From Wyeomyia smithii (Eukaryota; Arthropoda; Insecta; Diptera; Culicidae): a stretch of DNA of 64,000 bases. Shown one piece after another: positions 56,301-62,399 of the stretch (position 1 is the stretch's first letter; the number at the start of each line of letters is the position of its first letter). The DNA lies in contig NC_073695.1 of NCBI RefSeq assembly GCF_029784165.1, positions 235,773,844 through 235,837,843 on the forward strand, given 5' to 3'. The position numbers and the translations under genes were made by a program. The notes under the pieces were generated by a model. It made no database searches and was not told where the DNA came from. It was given only the letters and a program-made list of their open reading frames with translations.

Positions 56301-57241
56301 ACCAAACTGAAAAATTGCCCATTGTTTCTTCTGTCGCGAACCGAACATTGTTCTACGATTACGCGTGAACGCAATTCTTCGTCGTCGTCGTCGCCGCTGC
56401 AAATCTTTATGTCCACAAAACAGGTGGTCAGTCCTGACCTGCCCCCGCCACAATCGCTGGCAGCAACGCGTTTCACGATCGGAGACTTTGATGTAAGTTA
56501 AGCTTCATAGCGAGTTTTGCGAACCATCTTTCATAAGCTCATAATTTGCTTTAAGCTGCGGTTGGTAAAAAAACTGTAACAGTACCAGTCATTGCAAACC
56601 AACCTGCAGCGAAAGGAGGAAAGACTGTTTCAGGTTGAGAAATTTTCCGGAAACAATTTTCCCTTCTTACCAGTTCAAGCAGCCTGGAGTTTCATCACAG
56701 TAAAACATATAACTAACCGCTTTTTCGTCTCATCTTACATTCCCGTTCCACCCTCCATTTTCTGTAGATACGAACATAGGGTTCGTCTTCTCCTACCTTT
56801 CCCCAAATCTGAAGCTGAACAATCAACAAGCACAAAATTACTTCCCAACATCCCCTATAGCCCAATAGACAAAATAGAAGTTCGTTGTAGTTGCGTAGCC
56901 AAATTCCCGCCAGTCATATTGATCATCATCTAAGTGTGTAGTTGAAGAGCCACCTCCAAAAAAAAAAAAACAAAAAAAAACAAACAACTCAATCATCATC
57001 CAGTCAGTGTGTCAGCATAACTCGTGAAACATGTCGGTGTGGTGTTCAACCACCAGCAAGGGATAATTGACATGGAGATTATTGTTACTATATTTGAAAG
57101 TTATAGACCCAGAACGAGGACAGCACAGTGAGCAGGGATAGAAATTCGGTATCGCTAATGACGTCGTCCTCGAGGACGACACCATCACCCCTGAAGCCGA
57201 TTCTCGTGACCAGCAGCAACCGACGACAACAGCAAAAGTAA
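14074..57241 (+). CDS. SLC6-family Na+-coupled amino acid transporter (SLC6A15/SLC6A17-like), 10 coding segments
   Basis: This is a multi-exon plasma-membrane or vesicular transporter that should couple Na+ flow to neutral amino acid uptake. Coding segments are 14074-14362, 42864-43096, 43335-43909, 43988-44135, 44206-44407, 44477-44636, 44702-44864, 44938-45138, and by inference 56424-56492 and 57107-57241. All have AG/GT borders and all phases join, giving about 724 residues, the usual size of SLC6A15/17. The first transmembrane segment holds the NSS signature (GYSVGLGNIWRFPYLCQQ, then NGGGAF). The second extracellular loop has TCPQLNGTDLPEC, with a conserved cysteine pair and an N-glycosylation sequon. 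KGIQSSGKVVYFTSLFPY, FYSFGLAFGSLIAFGSYN and AEGTGLAFIVFTQAI match later family blocks. The substrate is not provable from sequence. The last two segments are the least certain. Confidence 0.88.
14363..18040 (+). other. SLC6 intron 1, first part; nothing firm
   Basis: No host exon or recognisable transposon domain can be supported. Short open stretches (14541-14735, 15928-16146, 17436-17675) lack family resemblance and have broken surroundings. A stretch near 17040-17130 (GGTTCGCGTCGCTGCGCC) looks like dispersed repeat sequence. Confidence 0.4.
18041..18203. mobile_element. Small TA-flanked MITE with CCAGTTATGG motifs
   Basis: A 163 bp unit is bounded by TA on both sides (18039-18040, 18204-18205) with imperfect inverted ends (GGGGAGAAG... 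and ...CTCACCTACCC). Inside, ACCAGTTATGG occurs three times in direct and its complement ATAACTGGT twice in inverse orientation. No coding capacity is present. Confidence 0.65.
18204..19184. other. Intron sequence, nothing recognised
   Basis: AT-rich, with several A-runs and no supported frame on either strand. Confidence 0.4.
19185..19430 (-). repeat. Inverted single copy of the 126 bp / 143 bp repeat family
   Basis: On the minus strand the sequence shows GATTTCCGGTTTCTGGGAAA and GAGTATTTCCGGAACCAGAA, the core of the 126 bp family from 11739-12915. A CCCTACCATGG...GGGAAGAG block next to it recalls the 143 bp family. The two block types lie side by side, as in the main array. Confidence 0.65.
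19431..19835. other. Intron sequence with a TATAC/ACACA-rich stretch
   Basis: No coding sequence is seen. The part near 19615-19700 is a loose run of TATAC and CACATAC motifs, probably simple-sequence derived. Confidence 0.4.
19836..20118. mobile_element. MITE with CATCCATAAATTACGTAAC ends
   Basis: The ends GGTGGCATCCATAAATTACG and its inverse near 20090-20118 are about 25 bp imperfect inverted repeats, flanked on both sides by CTAG (or TA). The 283 bp interior repeats GCGTTACG motifs and has no coding frame. Elements with these ends are dispersed in insect genomes. Confidence 0.8.
20270..20319. repeat. Perfect 19 bp inverted repeat
   Basis: Arms 20270-20288 and 20301-20319 are exact complements (AAAAAACTTTAGTACTAGT) around a 12-base loop. 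Confidence 0.9.
20730..21478. mobile_element. ~749 bp insertion with CACGCAAAAGTT inverted ends
   Basis: Inverted 12 bp ends (20730-20741 and 21467-21478) bound a stretch that splits the Jockey reverse transcriptase between the ...SDAFNV side and GIPQGS. CGCAAAAGTT recurs once more inside near 21376-21386. No transposase is seen and the target duplication is not clear, so the superfamily is undecided. Confidence 0.6.
23591..23598. repeat. 8 bp target duplication, left (hAT-type element)
   Basis: AGCCCCAC directly precedes the TAGGGTTTGCA end and recurs at 24489-24496. Confidence 0.85.
23599..24488. mobile_element. Non-autonomous hAT-type element with CCCGGG subterminal motifs
   Basis: The 890 bp element starts and ends with the 11 bp inverted repeat TAGGGTTTGCA and is flanked by the 8 bp duplication AGCCCCAC; both fit the hAT superfamily. 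TTCCCGGGAA-like palindromes centred on CCCGGG occur six times in the left 110 bases and four times in the right 90 bases. The middle is AT-rich without a transposase frame. The element interrupts ORF1 of the Jockey remnant. Confidence 0.85.
24489..24496. repeat. 8 bp target duplication, right (hAT-type element)
   Basis: AGCCCCAC follows the end ...TGCAAACCCTA and matches 23591-23598. Confidence 0.85.
24711..27629. other. Intron sequence and upstream flank of the nested BTB gene
   Basis: No exon or domain is supported. AGGGTGACCA followed by a TTCGATG-containing stretch occurs near 24811 and again near 25513, a diverged direct repeat about 700 bases apart. The open frame at 25964-26257 lacks resemblance to any family. 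The last few hundred bases before 27630 should hold the BTB gene promoter, but no core motif is claimed. Confidence 0.4.
27630..28709 (+). CDS. BTB-BACK domain protein, nested gene (27630-28429 joined to 28502-28709)
   Basis: The ATG at 27630 (MSQETSIDPN) opens a frame with a BTB/POZ domain at about residues 25-125 (HHTDVQIRIGERTFACHMLL, SEVFEEM, FELIYQWLLSA). A BACK domain follows at about 130-245 (AFELYLEATAFQHTILQNIM, FSEADVLHSACLWL). Such proteins dimerise through BTB and often act as Cullin-3 adaptors. No Kelch repeats follow. The unspliced frame stops at 28431-28433. However, TTATG|GTAAGA at 28430 and TTTCCAG at 28495-28501 define a 72 bp intron that joins in frame to 28502-28709, giving 335 residues ending in NPNSWMEWRSS. 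It lies in SLC6 intron 1 on the same strand. The domain call is firm; the splice is inferred. Confidence 0.88.
28835..28840 (+). promoter_or_regulatory. Poly(A) signal AATAAA of the BTB gene
   Basis: AATAAA lies 126 bases after the proposed stop codon at 28709, a normal distance for an insect 3' UTR. Confidence 0.55.
28841..31482. other. Intron sequence, few marks
   Basis: No gene is supported. A perfect 16 bp palindrome CACCGCGATCGCGGTG lies at 29550-29565. A GTGCAAAGCCACG-containing block at about 30884-30930 recurs at about 59072-59115. The rest is AT-rich. Confidence 0.4.
31483..31490. repeat. 8 bp target duplication, left (second hAT-type element)
   Basis: CTTTGTAT here matches 32237-32244 and borders the CAGAGCCTAACA end. 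Confidence 0.85.
31491..32236. mobile_element. Second non-autonomous hAT-type element (746 bp)
   Basis: The ends CAGAGCCTAACA and (inverse of the right end) CAGGGCTCAACA form a 12 bp imperfect inverted repeat of hAT character. The element is flanked by the 8 bp duplication CTTTGTAT. The interior has several near-palindromes of the type TTTCAATTGAAA and TTTCATTTGAAA, and no transposase. Confidence 0.85.
32237..32244. repeat. 8 bp target duplication, right (second hAT-type element)
   Basis: CTTTGTAT follows ...GAGCCCTG and matches 31483-31490. Confidence 0.85.
32778..33750 (+). pseudogene. ORF1 of the CR1/L2-like element: PHD finger and coiled coil (one frameshift)
   Basis: The start is the ATG at 32778 (MENQTVQS). 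Residues 8-60 form a C4HC3 PHD-like finger: CAKC, QCDGKC, SWHKAC, FWFCVPC. A serine-rich linker and a leucine/glutamate-rich coiled coil follow. After one extra base near 33165-33185 (around ...LEQ / DTLADEQQQ) the next frame continues with LRTDNYELRKQLEWNE and an RNA-binding-like C-terminal half rich in lysine and arginine, to 33750. Corrected length is about 323 residues. PHD fingers in ORF1 are known in CR1-group LINEs; the role is likely RNA or chromatin binding. Confidence 0.8.
34043..35032. mobile_element. MITE M1 (990 bp, TA-flanked)
   Basis: Inverted ends CCGTAAA[A/C]GCGGCAAACTTT[C/G]ATAG, about 25 bp with two mismatches, lie at 34043 and 35032, with TA on each side (34041-34042, 35033-35034). 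No transposase is present. It interrupts ORF2 after codon GTA. Confidence 0.85.
35035..35969. mobile_element. MITE M2 (935 bp, TA-flanked)
   Basis: Inverted ends GGGGAAAGTAGGTAAA[A/G]ACGGACAC match over about 25 bases with one mismatch. TA lies at 35033-35034 and 35970-35971. Variants of GTAAGATGGACAC or AAGACGGACAC recur inside near 35070, 35415, 35440, and inverted near 35728 and 35748. No coding capacity is seen. Confidence 0.85.
38727..39310 (+). pseudogene. Fragment of another LINE reverse transcriptase
   Basis: Broken frames contain GVPQGSNLGPLHFISFFNGI and LVYADNPKLY (motif B and a damaged YADD), then pieces such as VDGHTLKRVDQVNDF and GFITKIDRDLQDPHCFK. It begins about 40 bases after the CR1/L2-like 3' end. 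The clade is probably Jockey or CR1; ends are unclear. Confidence 0.7.
39362..39482. repeat. 66 bp tandem duplication
   Basis: GATTTTAGTTGTTGTATGCTG through TTTAGACACTCT occurs at 39362 and again at 39428. Confidence 0.8.
39901..40187. repeat. 109 bp tandem repeat, about 2.6 copies
   Basis: Units beginning CTTT[C/T][T/A]GCTGCT start at 39901, 40010 and 40119. They share CAGAAAGAACC[A/G][C/T]CCGCTTTG and GCGCTTTTATAA[G/A]CGA. A partial unit lies upstream near 39660-39710. Confidence 0.85.
40188..40917. other. Intron sequence, nothing recognised
   Basis: One open stretch at 40406-40720 on the plus strand has no family resemblance; no other marks are seen. Confidence 0.4.
40918..41167. mobile_element. 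Fold-back MITE with ~70 bp inverted ends
   Basis: The arms at 40918-40988 and 41098-41167 are inverse copies sharing CTCAAACCG, GCTATTCAACCATTCCT and CCAAAAG. The spacer is about 110 bases. A half-copy of the same end lies at 63323-63391. Confidence 0.8.
41168..41985. other. Intron sequence, nothing recognised
   Basis: AT-rich with A-runs; no supported coding region or repeat. Confidence 0.35.
41986..42580 (+). pseudogene. Highly decayed LINE reverse transcriptase remnant
   Basis: GVPQGVFLILILFKMYN resembles reverse transcriptase motif B, and a later stretch reads LQNKVMRLILRCNHCLTRDA, resembling the C-terminal block of Jockey/CR1-type LINEs. Frames are heavily broken and the clade is uncertain. 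Confidence 0.55.
42864..43096 (+). CDS. SLC6 exon 2 (TM2-TM3)
   Basis: The acceptor TTTCTCCTCCACAG ends at 42863 and the donor is CGG|GTGAGT. The segment encodes AFLIPFMIMLILEGIPLFL, ELGMGQRMR and the SSCIVTLFVAIYYNVIITW block, all SLC6 family hallmarks. Confidence 0.93.
43207..43279 (+). tRNA. tRNA-Val (anticodon UAC), intronic
   Basis: These 73 bases fold as a complete tRNA. The acceptor arm GGTTCCA pairs with TGGAATC, leaving discriminator A. The D-arm is GTGTAGCGGTTATCAC. The anticodon stem-loop GTCTGC-TTTACAC-GCAGA shows UAC, and the T-arm is TCCAG-TTCGATC-CTGGA. No CCA is encoded and a T6 run follows at 43287-43292, a usual Pol III terminator. It lies in the 238 bp intron between SLC6 exons 2 and 3 on the same strand. 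All stems pair, with one G-U in the acceptor arm, so it looks functional. Confidence 0.95.
43287..43292 (+). terminator. Pol III T-run after tRNA-Val
   Basis: A TTTTTT run lies 7 bases after the tRNA 3' end, in the usual place and form of a Pol III terminator. Confidence 0.75.
43335..43909 (+). CDS. SLC6 exon 3 (EL2 to TM7)
   Basis: The acceptor is TTTAATATTTTAG at 43334 and the donor CAGT|GTGAGT. It starts VTLPWSTCPQLNGTDLPEC with the glycosylated loop. It continues through SSETAYFWYRTTLDASPSI, the TM4-TM5 hydrophobic stretches, MHMYTPKVEKLLEP and the TM6 FYSFGLAFGSLIAFGSYN, and ends in VGVDRCIS. Confidence 0.92.
43988..44135 (+). CDS. SLC6 exon 4 (EL4)
   Basis: The acceptor is ACCAAACAG at 43987 and the donor GATAGT|GTAAGT. 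It encodes NKGILVKHGVLSS through CSLEEQLDS, the long extracellular loop 4 typical of SLC6A15/17 members. Confidence 0.9.
44206..44407 (+). CDS. SLC6 exon 5 (TM8-TM9)
   Basis: The acceptor is CCCCGTCACAG and the donor ACCG|GTAAGC. It encodes AAEGTGLAFIVFTQAIVQL, FWAVLFFTMLLSLGLGSQ and GILEGMLCTIFD, which contribute to the second sodium site in family members. Confidence 0.93.
44477..44636 (+). CDS. SLC6 exon 6 (TM10)
   Basis: The acceptor is TCGCGAAACAG and the donor AAAAA|GTACTG, which is weak but keeps frame. It encodes VVCVICFTVGLIFTTGAGEY, WLKMFDSFAGTIGLVVVAL and METIAVIYIYGHK. Confidence 0.9.
44702..44864 (+). CDS. SLC6 exon 7 (TM11)
   Basis: The acceptor is TCTCACAACACAG and the donor GAACTG|GTAAGA. 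It encodes FTEDIYQMTGIRPGPYWQM, a typical SLC6 block, then WRYIGPVIMFGILISSVLSM and the YAAWNGEL end. Confidence 0.92.
44938..45138 (+). CDS. SLC6 exon 8 (TM12 and start of C-tail)
   Basis: The acceptor is AATCCGCAG and the proposed donor GATGAT|GTGAGT at 45139. It encodes GITENKSYPDWVMAIALAM, the last transmembrane segment and the cytoplasmic stretch KEMIDEDD. Reading past the donor gives about 80 residues with no family resemblance, so the splice is preferred. Confidence 0.87.
45139..47049 (+). other. SLC6 intron 8, first part
   Basis: Apart from the 28 bp hairpin at 45868-45926 no gene or element is recognised. The sequence is AT-rich with many T-runs. Confidence 0.4.
45868..45926. repeat. 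Perfect 28 bp hairpin with 3-base loop
   Basis: The arms 45868-45895 and 45899-45926 are exact complements (core CCTTTTTTATTGGC and GCCAATAAAAAAGG) around GGT. Confidence 0.92.
47050..47800. repeat. Local duplication, copy 1 (no insertion)
   Basis: The series AGCTATCATTCAT, GAGCAAGAG[A/G]GTAGAAAACTA, AACGACATATTCAGC, TTCTTCAAGCTTGTGAGCAT, TGTCCCGTAGAG, TCTATACCTACCAC and CCATCCACTTTGTC recurs in the same order in copy 2. Copy 1 carries two extra segments (about 47260-47380 and 47560-47690). Confidence 0.8.
47801..48308. other. Spacer between the two duplicate copies
   Basis: No gene is seen. A stretch at 48130-48185 repeats TTTGGCAC/TTTGGCAA motifs and may be the edge of another small element. 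Confidence 0.4.
49142..49154. repeat. 13 bp target duplication, left (RTE insertion)
   Basis: TGCGCCAACTCGT matches 52568-52580 and is mariner coding sequence. Confidence 0.9.
49155..52567 (-). mobile_element. RTE-clade LINE inserted in the mariner
   Basis: The 3.4 kb element is bounded by the 13 bp duplication TGCGCCAACTCGT. Its 3' end (left, minus strand) finishes in GAGCGAGCGAGCGA rather than poly(A), as in RTE-clade LINEs, which end in short tandem repeats. It has an endonuclease and reverse transcriptase but no RNase H. RTE elements such as JAM1 are known from mosquitoes. Confidence 0.87.
49167..52085 (-). pseudogene. RTE-clade ORF: endonuclease and reverse transcriptase, several breaks
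   Basis: The endonuclease begins near 52060 (LGTWNCKSL) and includes VIGDLNAKV (near 51650) and NFAASRGMVV, with frame changes near 51480 and beyond. The reverse transcriptase has NNKAAGVDQLPSELLKYGGE, CNYRAITLLNAAYKVL, HHLFTDFESAYDTIDRDKL and the catalytic FADDI near 49963-49983. A loss of sequence near 50110 removes part of the region before RQGDGLS. The C-terminal block has FVYLGSLVTAD, LIRPVVVYRHETW and RLRWAGHVVRMSDD. The order and motifs are those of the RTE clade. Confidence 0.87.
52568..52580. repeat. 13 bp target duplication, right (RTE insertion)
   Basis: TGCGCCAACTCGT matches 49142-49154. Confidence 0.9.
53441..54034. other. Intron sequence between duplication and Penelope-like remnant
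   Basis: No coding region or element is recognised. Confidence 0.4.
54035..54753 (+). pseudogene. Penelope-like retroelement remnant with GIY-YIG endonuclease
   Basis: The first part (54038-54268) reads LNNKLPFLDVLLVRNLDLEL, like the end of the Penelope-type reverse transcriptase palm. After a stop and frame changes, 54397-54753 reads NACCHCDMVYIGQTKRNLGI and RFKQHFAENTKAC, a GIY-YIG-type endonuclease (VYIGQTKR with the conserved R and a CxxC-like pair). Penelope-like elements join these two domains in this order. The N-terminal half is missing and the element is inactive. Confidence 0.82.
54754..56423 (+). other. Intron 8 end, nothing recognised
   Basis: No exon or element is supported before the acceptor at 56421-56423. 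A CGTCGTCGTCGCCGC stretch lies near 56379-56397. Confidence 0.4.
56424..56492 (+). CDS. Candidate SLC6 exon 9 (C-terminal tail)
   Basis: A CAG acceptor lies at 56421-56423 and a consensus donor GAT|GTAAGT at 56493. Exactly 23 codons lie between them (VVSPDLPPPQSLAATR...), in phase with exon 8 and the next candidate. It is a proline/serine-rich cytoplasmic tail segment. This is inference from splice sites and phase; no transcript was seen. Confidence 0.55.
56493..57106 (+). other. Proposed last SLC6 intron
   Basis: A 614 bp intron between candidate exons 9 and 10. An A-rich stretch with C interruptions lies at 56958-56985. The open frame at 56592-56933 has no resemblance to the family. Confidence 0.45.
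57107..57241 (+). CDS. Candidate SLC6 terminal coding exon 10
   Basis: After a TTATAG acceptor at 57101-57106 the phase-0 frame reads 44 codons (TQNEDSTVSRDRNSVSLM..., ending in NRRQQQQK-like residues) and a stop at 57239-57241. The serine/threonine-rich tail suits a phosphorylated transporter C-terminus, and the total length then matches SLC6A15/17. Another acceptor or isoform is possible. Confidence 0.45.
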   Translation, partial: TQNEDSTVSRDRNSVSLMTSSSRTTPSPLKPILVTSSNRRQQQK

Positions 57242-58368
57242 ACAGCTTCAACTAACCGCAATCGATCCAGAAATTACCACTAAAAAGTAGCACAAGTAAC
57301 AAACCAAATCGAAAAAAAAACAATAGCAGCAGCAGTGGCTCATAAATCGTTCGCAAGAAAAAGAAACTAACGGCTACACCAATGACTGTGAATGTTTTAG
57401 AAGTAATTAACAACCCACATACACCTACCCGTTGCAAATTAATAGCCCCACCCAACACCACCCCAGCACACTCCACGCAGAGCCCTCCCGGATGGATCAT
57501 CGATTGCAATGTTTTTCGAAACGCGTTACTTTCTCGAATTTTCCGACCTAACATCAGCGGAGAATATACTAAGTATGAAGGGGATACTAAACGACATTTT
57601 TGACAATATGGTAACTACTTAGCTTGTTTGCCTACCAGCAAACTCACAATCTCACTGTTGTTCGATGTTGAATGGTTCACTGAGTTTACTTACACCTTCT
57701 TTTGTATATACGTTTCACTCTTTTATAAGCATGATTAGTATTTTGACTTATGTATTCACGGTTATGTTGCACATAGATTATAAAAAAACATGCATGCATC
57801 AAGGATTTTTTCTCTATTCAGTACTGAAGTATTTTTTATTATAAGTTTCATATTTTTCATTCTTAGTGAAAAAATGTTATCCAAAATTACCTCTGGTCGA
57901 AATGAGCCCATTTGTTTCCCAATATTTGCTGGCCTAATTCCACCTTATTTTTTTATCATTGACAGATTAAACATATGGGTATGAAAATGAATTTTAAAGG
58001 TGGAAATACAAATTTTTAATTCAAAGCTCAGTTAAGCCCTTGCATAAACTTAATTTTATCAATCAAAAATTCTGAAAAATGAAACAAAACTGATAAATTC
58101 CCAATTTTTGTGCCGATTTTATGATGCTAGTATGTAACGTCTTCCTGGCAGAAGAAAGAATAGCTATCGATCTTTTGTCAATAACAAGTAACAATTGGAT
58201 CAATGAAATGAACAAGCTAACAGTTTTTTACTTCAGTATTCCGTATTCTAACTCTAAAAGAACTGTTCTTTGACCAAAATTTAAAAAAAAACGCTAGCCT
58301 GTTTGTCATTTAATATATAACAGGTTACAAATTTATTTTTGAGGTTGTTACTCAACAATAAACATGCA
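57242..58368 (+). other. Presumed 3' UTR and downstream flank of SLC6
   Basis: No further coding frame is supported. No AATAAA lies close to the stop; the first in good context is near 58356. The poly(A) site is therefore not assigned. Confidence 0.35.
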
Positions 58369-58748
58369 GTTTCCATACAATTTTATATGGGAAAATTCAC
58401 TTTTTCAAAACTTATTCTCTGGAGATGTCGAGTTGGCTCTTAAAAATATATCGATATATGATATTTGTAGGATTTTTTTCTGGGAAGAGCTCTCCTGAAG
58501 ACGGTCTGCATGCTGCAGCAGTATTGCTAGTAAAATTCAATGATGAGCCGTTCGTCAAACATTCAATCAGTTTGGGGTGAATAACTTTTTCTACAAGCTT
58601 CGTTGCGCCTTACTGTCTTCAAAAGAGTTTTTCCCAGGAAAATTTCCTACAAATATCATGTATCGATATATTTTTAGAAACCAACTGGACATCTCTTGAG
58701 AATAAGTTTTAAAAAAGTGGATTTTCCCATTTAAAATCGTATGGAGAC
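58369..58748. mobile_element. Fold-back element with ~134 bp inverted arms
   Basis: The arms 58369-58502 and 58615-58748 are inverse copies sharing TATATCGATA[T/C]ATGATATTTG, AAAACTTATTCTC and ATGGGAAAAT. The spacer is 112 bases. No coding capacity is present, so it is probably a fold-back MITE. Confidence 0.8.
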
Positions 58749-60340
58749 TTTAAAAATCGGGCGCAAAAAAAAGTTCCACCGATCGATCTGAAAAGTTACA
58801 CGGTTGTTATAGGACCCATATGGAACACGAAAAGTGCATAGGAGCTAGAATTTATTTTTTGTCCCACCTGAATGCTCAGTTCTATTTTAAAGGGCGTCAA
58901 AACATGAAGCATTGAGCGAGCTCATTGTACGATTCCACAAACTGCACAAATATTTCGGCAAAAAGTACAGATTAAACCATTTTATAAACGAAAATCTTAC
59001 GGTTTCGTCTGCAAAAACTCAACCATGATTCGAAAGGAAAATATGCCAAGGAAATGGATGAAAAAATCACAGGAGGGTTGTGTGCAAAGCCACGTCCGCG
59101 AGGTTGAAGTAGAATACTTTTACACAGCTACGGCTGCACATTAACCTACGGCCGGGCGAAACGGTCCACGCCGCTTTTCGCGTTTAGCCTGGTAGAGGCC
59201 TAATGTGCACGGCCAATACAATAGAAAGGAATTTCACATTGAAAATTAGACACGGCTTTACTGGAGTAAGTGTTGGCAAATACATCTACCGCTAATACCG
59301 CCGCTATCGTACGAAAGCGCTTCGCTTCATGTGGGGAATAATATCAACAACGAAAAATGACGCGCGTCTAAGCACACCCGAACTGTTTCGCCATGCCGCT
59401 TCCATTTACTTCCTTATAACATCCGCCTCATGGAAGTACCGGCTGCACCTACCGCTGAGGCTGTTACCATACTGCTACTGGTACCCAAAACTATTAACTC
59501 TTCAAATTAAGTGTTTTTTTTGTCCTCAAAAGAACAATTGTTCAATTCCATTTCGGATATAATACAATCGCAGCTCTGTAATATTACTGACAGTAATATT
59601 CTTTTGAACAAAATGATCCAACTTTTCCATTAGAGGAAGTGCCGGCTGATGTACGGTAAAAATCTCGCCCGATCGCTCGCGTTGGCTTTTGTTCTCAGGC
59701 AGAGACCTGAGACGTGATGACCAACCACAGGGCAAGTGATTTGTTTAATTTGAAGGCAGCCATAGGCGCAACCCGCTGATATATTCTGTTACCGCTGAGG
59801 GCTGATATCTGCTGCTGCTGCTGTCAACGTTGTGGACGGTCCATCCAGCTCACCTTCCGACTAATGAATGTAGCTAGTTTTCCCAGAAACACTCTTTTAT
59901 AGCCGGAGGGTGCTACGTAATAGGCCACGCCCTATCAGCTCAGTTGTTCCATTCACTAATGTTCTTCAGACAAATTATTCCACAATTCGCATTTGATTTT
60001 TGTATCCAGCGAATAAACACCGATGGTGCTCTCACACACGCAACGGTTTCAACCCGTATCTTATTGCGGTTAGTAACATCAAGCGATTTCGTTTGCTCGT
60101 TGTTGCGTGTTGCATCATGTTGCAACTTGGCAGCTGGGAGACGACGCAATTCTGTTTATGCTGATTGATTGAATCGACTTCATATTAGCTCTGCACAGTC
60201 GAACTAACTGCTTTTGTGAATGCGTTCTAACAGGGCAGTTTATTATTCATTGTCGGTTATGCTGATCGCAGCCTTTGCACTGCCCTTACACCGGGGGTTT
60301 ACTAAATAAAGTAAAAATTAGACAACTACAACAGAATTTG
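58749..60340. other. Flank with dispersed repeats
   Basis: A block at about 59072-59115 (GTGTGCAAAGCCACG) matches 30884-30930. TGCACATTA at 59138 is inverted near 59200, giving a loose hairpin. GAGACGTGATGACCAACCACAGGG at 59710 recurs near 60752. No gene is supported. Confidence 0.45.
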
Positions 60341-60720
60341 ATTGCATCCCGCACAGAATGTCTGCTTGTGTTGATGTCAGAAAATTATTAACCTTCAATT
60401 ATTTTTTATTTGCCTTGAAAAAAAGCATTTTGCGGTTCAAAATCGGTTGTTAATTACAACCTTTGAGCTGCCCTAACATTGGGGGAATTAAGATACACGG
60501 ACAACATGCACTGTGGAAGCTATTTTACATTCAGTAAATTCGACGGGTGCGACAGATTTAAATTGCTAGGATGCAACACAGAATGCTTGCTTGCGTTGAC
60601 AAAAATTATTAACTTTCAATGACTTGTTCATTTGCCTTCAAAAAGGCATTTTGATTTCCAAAATTTCCTGATGGCAATCTTCATGCTGCCCCAACACGGG
60701 GGAAATAATGGCTGTCTGGC
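60341..60720. repeat. Diverged ~220 bp tandem repeat
   Basis: ATTGC...CACAGAATG followed by TTATTAAC[C/T]TTCAAT and a TTTGCCTT block occurs at 60341 and again at 60562. An ACACCGGGGG-type block occurs near 60288, 60475 and 60692. Confidence 0.7.
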
Positions 60721-62300
60721 GACACACGCTGAGAAAAACCGCGCTGCTCCTGAGACGTGGTGACCAACCACAGGGCTAGTGCTGCTGCTAAGGAAGGACG
60801 ACTGCTGTTGTCGCTGTCTAGAACTATTATGAGCGGCTCTGGCTAAAACAGGCTCTTATATAGGCCAAATAGCATGTTTTCAATTACAAGGTATATGATC
60901 CTGTCGACCGTACTTGGGAAGCAAGCATATAACGACCAATCAGAGGTCGAATTTTTCGTTTTGACAAGGCTGGACTATTTTCAATAGTACAATAGTGTGA
61001 ATAATAAAATTACAATTATCTTATTTTGGGAAGAATTTTAGAAGATTTTCCAATCTATTGCTGCAAGAACGAAGGAAATCCATCGAATACTAACCGATTT
61101 ATTAGCATTTGAAATTGGACATATTTTTCACTTTTTTCGGTTTTAGATTTTCATTTCACATCCCTATGTAGCCGAACTTCCTGAGAGAAGTATTCTACTT
61201 CAAAAAAAAAACAAAAGTTCAGTAAGACAATTGGAGGTTTTTCAGCAACATCTGGATAAGATAGATCGTTAAATATTTACTGAACTATAAAAAAGTGCAA
61301 AAAATATTTCAGTTTACTGAAGAAGTCAGCAATATTTTTTACAGAGCTCGTCAAGTGAATTTTACTGAACAGTATTTCGGCAAAAAAATGACCGACATCA
61401 GTAATTTTTTAGGAAATTACAGAATGATCCGGAAAAGTTCAAGTTTGCTGAACGCGACCGCAATACAAATTACCGAACAATTAAAACGGAAATGAGTGTG
61501 TATGCAGTTAAATATCTTTAAATATGCAGATTTGCAGGAAATAATGCGCAAAATAGTTTTAATTTAGTTCCACTTTGCTAAAACAAATGTTATTTGGTCA
61601 TACTACCAATATAGAAAAGTTTTTAAATACTTAAAATGGTCGTTCTCAGCGCTGCCCCGGTTGATTTTTGAAAACTGGTAATATTATTCAAGGGGAATAC
61701 TTGCTCTAAGAAGGTACCACCTCGCTGGACTCCTCCCTGTTTTCGCGGGACGCAAATATGTCTGTGCTTTTTTAGATAGATTCAGAAAACGCTGCGAATT
61801 TTTTTATACGTATCAATTGCTTCTTGATACATCATGTCAGCTAAATAAAATATGGTATATAAAAGTGAATTTTGAAGTTTCTAGATTATTTCAGTACAAA
61901 ATCACGAAACTACGTTTCATAGAAATTCAAATAACAAAATCATCCTTCAAGTTTTTAGCTCTGCATTTTTAGAATTAGGTCTGCATTTTTAGAAATTTAG
62001 AATAATGCATGCGCGATGAAATATTCATTTACACAGATTTTAAAAAAACCGAGTTAAAATTCACCAAAGTAATTTTTTTCATGGAAACCTGATTTTCTCA
62101 GTCTCCCACGGTGAAGTTCAACTTAGCTCTTCGATTTTCAAGCTCTACATTTTTAGAATAATGTCTTCTGAATTCAAAAATGTTTATTTCGCTGTTGCGT
62201 GCCATATTGCATTTGTGCGGCTGGGAAACAAAATTATGTTCGGTCCGAATTTTGAGTTATTGATATATTATTTGTTTGAGCCGGAAACAGACTCCCACCT
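60721..62300. other. AT-rich flank, nothing recognised
   Basis: The region opens with the second copy of the CGTG[A/G]TGACCAACCACAGGG block (about 60752). No supported coding region follows. Confidence 0.35.
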
Positions 62301-62399
62301 AGCCTAAAGAGTGCATCCCCAGTTAATGAGGTATAATAGTCTATCGACCGTGCTAGAAAGCTTAGACGTTTTCCCTGGGCAAATGGCCCATCGTTTTTC

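Noticed and set aside
57160..57251. Alternative frame ending ...TTTAKVNSFN in the last SLC6 exon
   Set aside because: It lacks an acceptor in matching phase; a stop (TAG at 57149-57151 in that frame) blocks upstream extension. The phase-0 frame from 57107 fits better.
60841..62230. Search for a further gene after the SLC6 3' flank
   Set aside because: Only short frames without domain, splice or codon signal were found.
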